Positions 58,692-64,000 of a stretch of 64,000 nt of DNA are shown here, one piece after another. Within the stretch, counting starts at the first letter, position 1, and each line of letters opens with the position of its first letter. Position numbers and translations under genes: made by a program. Source of the stretch: Aricia agestis (taxonomy: Eukaryota > Arthropoda > Insecta > Lepidoptera > Lycaenidae); the NCBI RefSeq assembly GCF_905147365.1, contig NC_056418.1, forward strand, positions 15,065,262 to 15,129,261, written 5' to 3'. The notes below the pieces were generated by a model that saw nothing but the letters and a program-made list of their open reading frames with translations, did no database searches and had not been told where the DNA came from.

Positions 58692-59939
58692 ATGGCAACT
58701 ATGGATGATATTTTTAAAGCATTAAGATTAGTACCAGATTTTGATGGAAACTCGAATGTCCTTACTAGATTTATTAAATTATGTGATCAGCTCGTAGAAA
58801 AATTTGTAGTTCCAGGGAATGATTTAATTAATTTAGCTTTAATTAACGGTATATTAAATAAAGTAACTGGACCTGCCGCCAGGTTAATTAATTCGAATGG
58901 CATACCCGATACTTGGCAAGGTATTAGGACAGCTTTAGTAAATAATTTTTCGGACCAACGTGATGAAACCTCTTTATATAATGATCTTGCACTTTTGACA
59001 CAGGGGTCTTCAACTCCTCAGGAATATTATGAAAAATGCCAGAATATTTTTAGCACTTTAATGACTTATATTAGTTTGCATGAGACGATTTCCACTACTA
59101 TTGAGGCAAAACGTAATTTATATAAAAAGTTAACCTTGCAAGCCTTCCTTCGTGGTTTAAAAGATCCCCTAGGTTCCAGGATACGCTGTATGCGCCCTGA
59201 AACTATTGAAAAAGCTCTTGAATATGTTCATGACGAAATTAATATAATATATATGCAGGACAGAAATGACTCACATACTGACCGACGTAATCATCATAAA
59301 ATTAATAATAATTTTAATATGCCCGGTACATCTCGTTCATTTAACCCTCCACAACCACCACCTCAATTTTGGCAGCAACGACCTCAAAATAATATGTGGC
59401 AACCTAGGCCTATGTTCAATCAAAATCAAGGACCTTCTCGTACTCAACAAATTTTCCGTGCTTTACCCCCAAATTTTAACCCTCAGAGTAATGTCTTTAG
59501 AATCCCCAATAGAAATAATTTTTCATCGAATAATTTTGCACAGAATAATTTTGGACAGAATAATCAGAATAATAATAATAGTAATCAATCTAATAGACCT
59601 GTTCCTATGAGTGGTGTTAGTCATTTTACCCCTAAGCCGTTACCCTTAAGAGGACATGACTGGACTAAACAGGGAAATCCGCCCCCATCAAATTATTTTA
59701 AATCCCGACAGTTAAATTTAAATGAGTGCTATGACCAGACTTACTGTGACCCATACATGTACTATGACCCTAATGAATATTATACAGAACCCGTTGAATA
59801 TCCTTATGACTATTACTATGACCAACCTTCTTTACCTATGACTGAAAATAATATTAGCTATGAAAATTCTGACTCTCAGGACACTGAAAGCCAAAATCAA
59901 AATTTTCAGAAAACCCCGAAATCAGACAAACCACGATAG
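58692..59939 (+). CDS. gag: Errantivirus Gag
   Basis: 415 codons, ATG at 58692 in A-rich context, TAG at 59937-59939. The N-terminal two thirds form an alpha-helical capsid-like part (LVPDFDGNSNVLTRFIKLCD, YEKCQNIFSTLMTYI, LRGLKDPLGSRIR). The C-terminal third is rich in N, Q and P with no zinc knuckle, as in errantivirus Gags. Its end overlaps pol by about 50 bases. Confidence 0.9.
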   Translation: MATMDDIFKALRLVPDFDGNSNVLTRFIKLCDQLVEKFVVPGNDLINLALINGILNKVTGPAARLINSNGIPDTWQGIRTALVNNFSDQRDETSLYNDLALLTQGSSTPQEYYEKCQNIFSTLMTYISLHETISTTIEAKRNLYKKLTLQAFLRGLKDPLGSRIRCMRPETIEKALEYVHDEINIIYMQDRNDSHTDRRNHHKINNNFNMPGTSRSFNPPQPPPQFWQQRPQNNMWQPRPMFNQNQGPSRTQQIFRALPPNFNPQSNVFRIPNRNNFSSNNFAQNNFGQNNQNNNNSNQSNRPVPMSGVSHFTPKPLPLRGHDWTKQGNPPPSNYFKSRQLNLNECYDQTYCDPYMYYDPNEYYTEPVEYPYDYYYDQPSLPMTENNISYENSDSQDTESQNQNFQKTPKSDKPR

Positions 59940-62900
59940 AAATTAATTTACAGACTCAAAGACAGTTACCGTATATTCAAATTAAAAATCCTCCACTTAA
60001 ATTATTAATAGATACAGGAGCCAATCAATCTTTTATAAGCCCTAATGCAGTTAGTAGATATTTTCCTAATTTTCCTTGTAATTATGAACCATTTGAAGTG
60101 ACCAATGTACATGCTACAACCCGTAACGATTACTCTATTACAATACCTTGTTTTTCAGAATTTAACGACAGAAATAATATAACTTTATTCATTTATAAAT
60201 TCCATGACTATTTTGACGGACTAATTGGACTTGACTTACTTGACAAATGGGAAGCTAAAATTGATTTAAAGAATAGAAATTTAATTACTACATTAGCCAG
60301 TAATCCAATTTTAATGTACGATTCAAAAAGTTGTAATTTATATGAAGATATAATTCCCGCTCAAAGTTCTAAAATAGTTAGAGTTCCTATAAATGTTCAT
60401 GACGGAGAAGCAATAGTTAACGAGCAAATTGTGTGTCACTGTAAAATAAGAGATTGCATTACTAAAGTTAAAAATAATAGAGCTTATATACAGGTAATTA
60501 ATGAAAGTCCAAATGATGTAATATTTTCTTTAAACCAACCAATTAGTGCAGAATCTTATAATGTAGAATGCCATAATTATAATATTGTTAGTGATAGAGC
60601 AAAAGCAGTTTTATCTAAACTTCGTACTTCTCATCTTAATCCCGAAGAAACTAAAAATATAGAAAATTTATGTGCCCGTTATGCAGATGTATTTTATCTA
60701 GATGGAGAAACACTTACATTTACAAATAAAATTAAACACAAAATTAGAACTACTGATGAATCCCCTGTACATGCTAAAAATTACCGTTATCCATACGTCC
60801 ATAGAGAAGAAGTTAGGAACCAAATTAATAAGATGTTAGATCAGAATATAATAAGACCTTCAGACTCTGCATGGAGCTCTCCTATATGGATAGTACCAAA
60901 GAAGGCTGATGCGTCTGGAAAAACTAAATGGCGTCTCGTAGTAGATTTTAGGAAACTAAATGAAAAAACTATCGATGACAAGTATCCCATCCCCAACATT
61001 ACCGATGTACTAGATAAATTAGGCCGATGTCAATATTTTAGCACATTAGATTTAGCAAGCGGATTTTATCAGGTAGAAATGGATGAAGCAGATATTCAAA
61101 AAACAGCATTTAACGTAGAAAATGGTCATTATGAATTTTTGAGAATGCCTATGGGACTTAAGAACTCTCCAGCTACTTTTCAAAGAGTTATGGACAATGT
61201 TTTAAGAGGACTCCAAAATCAAATCTGTTTAGTTTATTTGGATGATATCGTTGTTTTCAGCACTTCCCTTCAGGAACATATGGTAAACCTTGAAAAAGTA
61301 TTCCAGAGACTTAGAGAATCGAACTTTAAAATACAGATGGATAAATCAGAATTCTTAAAATTAGAGACAGAGTTTTTAGGACACGTAATTAGTAACGAAG
61401 GAGTTAAACCCAATCCAAATAAAATTAAAGCCATTGAAAATTATCCCTTACCGAAAACCCCTACAGAAATTAAGCGTTTTCTCGGATTTTTAGGTTACTA
61501 TAGAAAATTTATTCCAGACTTTGCCAGAATTACTAAACCCATGACCCAATGTTTAAAGAAAGACAATAAAATAACTTTAGATGAAAATTATATCAAATGC
61601 TTCAATCATTGTAAAACTTTACTATTAAATGACCCAGTACTTCAATACCCAGATTTTACCAAGGAATTCATTTTAACAACAGATGCTTCGAATGTTGCAA
61701 TAGGCGCAGTGTTATCACAAGGTGTTATAGGTTCAGACAAACCCATTGCATATGCTTCCAGGACTTTGAATTCAAGTGAAACCAACTACAGTACAATAGA
61801 GAAAGAGTTATTAGCAATAGTATGGGCGACGAAATATTTCAGACCGTATCTTTTCGGACGTAAATTTAAAATAATAACCGATCACAAACCGCTCCAATGG
61901 ATGATGAATTTGAAAGAGCCCAATTCTCGCTTAACGAGGTGGCGCTTAAAACTTAGTGAATATAATTTTACAATAGTCTATAAACAAGGAAAAAGTAACA
62001 CGAATGCTGATGCCTTATCACGTATAGAAATAAATATTCATGAAGATCCAGGTTTAGAATTAGAATCTATTATAGCTAATATGTCTCACGATAGTCGTAC
62101 AGTTACAGCACCTGAAATAGCAGAATTATTAGATGACTCCAGAACACTTACCGTTCACACTTCCGACGAAAATCCAATTTTAGAAATCCCAATTACTGAT
62201 GAACCCTTGAATAAATTCAAGAGACAGATAGTTTTTAGTATAGTAGGCGATATTAAAAGAAAACCCATTTTAACAAAACCCTTTGACACTCATACTAGAA
62301 TTTCAATACAGTTATCCGAGTCAAATCTAGAAGAAGATGTAGTTAATGCAGTTAAAGAATATGTTCATCCCAATATTAAAACAGCTTTACTTTTTAATCC
62401 CCCTTTGGCAATGTATACAGTTATTCCTATTTTACAAAGAATGTTTAAAAGTTCAGCTATGAATTTAGTTTGTGCAAAGAAAGAATTAGAGAATATAAAA
62501 GAATATTTAAAGCAACAGGAAATAATTAATAAGTATCATGATGGTAAAACAAATCATCGTGGTATTAATGAGTGTTATCTTGCCCTTTCTAGTAGATACT
62601 ATTGGCCCCATATGAGAGAACAAATTACGAAATTTATTAATGAATGTATAATTTGCGGACAAGCCAAATACGATAGAAACCCTATAAAGCAGCAATTTAA
62701 AGTAGTTCCCCCAGCCAGTAAGCCCTTTGAATTAGTTCATTTAGATTTATTTACAGCTCAAAGTGAAAAGTTCCTTACAATAGTCGATTCATTTTCAAAG
62801 TATGCTCAAGCTTATTATTTAAAAGATGGTACAGCCATTAGTGTAGTTCAAGCTTTACTTCAATTTAGTACCCACCATGGATTACCCATAACAATTATTA

Positions 62901-63586
62901 CAGATAATGGTCCCGAATTTTCCAACCAATTATTTAGCGAATTTATTAGGTTACATAAGATTCAACATCATAAAGTTGCACCGAATACACCGAATGAAAA
63001 TGGTTTAGTCGAAAGATTTCATTCAACTCTATTAGAGCATTTACGTATACTTAGATTAGAAAAGAAACATGATTCCGTAGTACTTTTAATGCCTTATGCA
63101 ATTTTAGGTTATAATAGCTCTATTCATAGTTTTACAAAATGCAAACCAATAGATTTAATTACAGGACATTTTGATCCAAGAGATCCTTTTAATGTAGACC
63201 TTACGTCGCATCTGTTACAGCAGTATATGGTAGATCATAAAGAACGTTTGAAATTAGCTTACTCCTTAATAAATGACATGACTACTGAAACTCGTAATAA
63301 TATAATGGACAATAGAAATAAGAATAGAGAACCTGAAAAAGAATACTTACCTGAACAACAAGTTTTTATAAAAAATCCTTCAGCATCCAGACAAAAATTA
63401 GCTTCTAGATATACTCACGATAAAGTTATGGCAAATCTCCCAATTCATATTTATACTAAAAAGAAAAAGTTACCCATAGCAAAATCCCGGCTGAAAAGAG
63501 TGCCTAAAAGCGCTCAATTGTTACAGGACAATACTGACAATACTGACGACTCTACATCTAAGCAGAACGCAAGAAATTCAACTTGA
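59888..63586 (+). CDS. pol: Errantivirus Pol (protease, RT, RNase H, integrase)
   Basis: About 1232 codons in the -1 frame relative to gag, with no start codon of its own needed. Protease: LLIDTGANQSF. RT: WRLVVDFRKLNEKT, FSTLDLASGFYQVEM, catalytic VYLDDIVVFS. RNase H: TTDASNVAIGAVLSQG, ITDHKPLQWMM. Integrase: HHCC zinc part (YHDGKTNH ... CIICGQAK), then D in HLDLFTAQ, D in ITDNGPEFSN and E in NENGLVERFHST. All catalytic residues are in place. The C-terminus overlaps the env frame. This should make all enzymes for reverse transcription and integration. Confidence 0.95.
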   Translation, partial: KPKSKFSENPEIRQTTIEINLQTQRQLPYIQIKNPPLKLLIDTGANQSFISPNAVSRYFPNFPCNYEPFEVTNVHATTRNDYSITIPCFSEFNDRNNITLFIYKFHDYFDGLIGLDLLDKWEAKIDLKNRNLITTLASNPILMYDSKSCNLYEDIIPAQSSKIVRVPINVHDGEAIVNEQIVCHCKIRDCITKVKNNRAYIQVINESPNDVIFSLNQPISAESYNVECHNYNIVSDRAKAVLSKLRTSHLNPEETKNIENLCARYADVFYLDGETLTFTNKIKHKIRTTDESPVHAKNYRYPYVHREEVRNQINKMLDQNIIRPSDSAWSSPIWIVPKKADASGKTKWRLVVDFRKLNEKTIDDKYPIPNITDVLDKLGRCQYFSTLDLASGFYQVEMDEADIQKTAFNVENGHYEFLRMPMGLKNSPATFQRVMDNVLRGLQNQICLVYLDDIVVFSTSLQEHMVNLEKVFQRLRESNFKIQMDKSEFLKLETEFLGHVISNEGVKPNPNKIKAIENYPLPKTPTEIKRFLGFLGYYRKFIPDFARITKPMTQCLKKDNKITLDENYIKCFNHCKTLLLNDPVLQYPDFTKEFILTTDASNVAIGAVLSQGVIGSDKPIAYASRTLNSSETNYSTIEKELLAIVWATKYFRPYLFGRKFKIITDHKPLQWMMNLKEPNSRLTRWRLKLSEYNFTIVYKQGKSNTNADALSRIEINIHEDPGLELESIIANMSHDSRTVTAPEIAELLDDSRTLTVHTSDENPILEIPITDEPLNKFKRQIVFSIVGDIKRKPILTKPFDTHTRISIQLSESNLEEDVVNAVKEYVHPNIKTALLFNPPLAMYTVIPILQRMFKSSAMNLVCAKKELENIKEYLKQQEIINKYHDGKTNHRGINECYLALSSRYYWPHMREQITKFINECIICGQAKYDRNPIKQQFKVVPPASKPFELVHLDLFTAQSEKFLTIVDSFSKYAQAYYLKDGTAISVVQALLQFSTHHGLPITIITDNGPEFSNQLFSEFIRLHKIQHHKVAPNTPNENGLVERFHSTLLEHLRILRLEKKHDSVVLLMPYAILGYNSSIHSFTKCKPIDLITGHFDPRDPFNVDLTSHLLQQYMVDHKERLKLAYSLINDMTTETRNNIMDNRNKNREPEKEYLPEQQVFIKNPSASRQKLASRYTHDKVMANLPIHIYTKKKKLPIAKSRLKRVPKSAQLLQDNTDNTDDSTSKQNARNST
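59900..59906 (+). promoter_or_regulatory. -1 ribosomal frameshift site gag/pol
   Basis: Heptamer A AAT TTT in the gag frame fits X XXY YYZ. It lies within the 59888-59936 overlap where the pol frame is already open. Slipping here would join Gag to protease. Confidence 0.65.
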
Positions 63587-64000
63587 GACACTTGACGACG
63601 GACCAGGACTCTTACCTTTCAAACTTGGACAGACCAGGATCATTCACCAATATCACACCTTTTTACAGCATGTTAACCTAGAAGACATAGAATCTAAAAT
63701 TAATTTAGTGTATTCCCAAATTCAAGATTTTCGTCCTTTACTTAACAATAAAACCCTATCCTTATATGAACCACATTTAGAATATCTCTCAGGCAAATTA
63801 TATAAAATTACAGAAATATTGCAAACGTTTAAAGTTTCGCGTGTTAAAAGAGGTTTGATCAATGGACTAGGATCTATTATAAAAAGTATATCAGGTAATC
63901 TTGATTATACTGATGCAATTAAATATGAAAATGCTTTAAAAGTTTTAAAAGAAAATCAATTTAAATTGGAATCTGAATATAATAATCATATTAGTTTAAC
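63495..64000 (+). CDS. env: Errantivirus Env (F-type glycoprotein), N-terminal part
   Basis: The frame is open from 63495, overlapping the pol end by about 90 bases, to the window edge. No ATG begins it, so translation probably uses a spliced mRNA that brings a start from the leader, as in related elements. A furin-like site R-V-K-R at 63840-63851 is followed by a hydrophobic stretch beginning GLINGLG, the arrangement of fusion proteins of baculovirus F type. The transmembrane part lies beyond the window. Confidence 0.82.

Larger units (their letters stand above)
58211..64000 (+). mobile_element. Errantivirus-type Ty3/Gypsy LTR retrotransposon (5' LTR to env, runs off window)
   Basis: Order: probable 5' LTR (58211-58352), primer site, leader, gag (58692-59939), pol in the -1 frame (59888-63586), then env start (63495 onward). 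This is the errantivirus layout of insects. All frames seen are open and the proteins look intact, so the insertion seems young. The 3' LTR lies beyond 64000. Pol codons are strongly A/T-ending, unlike host genes such as Mhc. Confidence 0.92.

Noticed and set aside
59266..59610. 114-codon ORF inside gag
   Set aside because: Out-of-frame shadow over the N/Q/P-rich part of gag.

Overview
The window is eukaryotic: intron-rich genes with GT-AG splice sites lie in an AT-rich background packed with transposable elements. The muscle myosin heavy chain exons, the insect odorant receptor genes and the repeat families point to an insect, most likely a moth or butterfly (Lepidoptera). That assignment is inference from gene and repeat style, not from a search.

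Layout. 1-7140 (+): the 3' part of the muscle myosin heavy chain gene (rod and tailpiece), with a mutually exclusive exon pair and an alternative C-terminal exon. 7912-12021: a 7-exon multiple inositol polyphosphate phosphatase (MINPP/histidine acid phosphatase) gene on +. 12193-16186 (-): a second MINPP-like gene, tail-to-tail with the first. It carries a frame-breaking 116-bp tandem duplication in exon 5 and a nest of transposons in intron 1. 16187-20327: intergenic, with a foldback MITE, a 76-bp satellite and a SINE. 20328-28659 (-) and 32324-37328 (-): two insect odorant receptor genes reconstructed exon by exon. The first has two near-identical first exons. Between and inside them are LINE pieces, SINEs and a TTAA-flanked MITE.

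37329-56000 is repeat-dominated: a tRNA-derived SINE, MITEs, a nearly complete two-ORF LINE (40160-44133), a polyA-tailed element that carries only a LINE-type ORF1 and is bounded by a 10-bp target duplication (44173-47361), and more SINEs and foldback elements. 56110-58212 (+) is an intact RAG1-like Transib transposase ORF. Directly after its stop codon an errantivirus-type Ty3/Gypsy element begins (LTR, primer site, gag, -1 frameshift, pol, start of env) and runs off the window at 64000.

How things relate: the host genes are muscle myosin, two secreted or anchored phosphatases and two chemoreceptors. They share no evident pathway. The mobile part shows repeated nesting: SINE in foldback element in repeat, SINE in LINE tail, ORF1-only element in repeat, and probably LTR element against a DNA transposon. 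The abundant SINE shares its 3' tail with the LINE fragment at 23190-23596. All exon models come from reading frames and splice signals without transcript data. Phases were checked for the two phosphatases and the two receptors: the coding sums are multiples of three, except where the 116-bp duplication breaks the frame.
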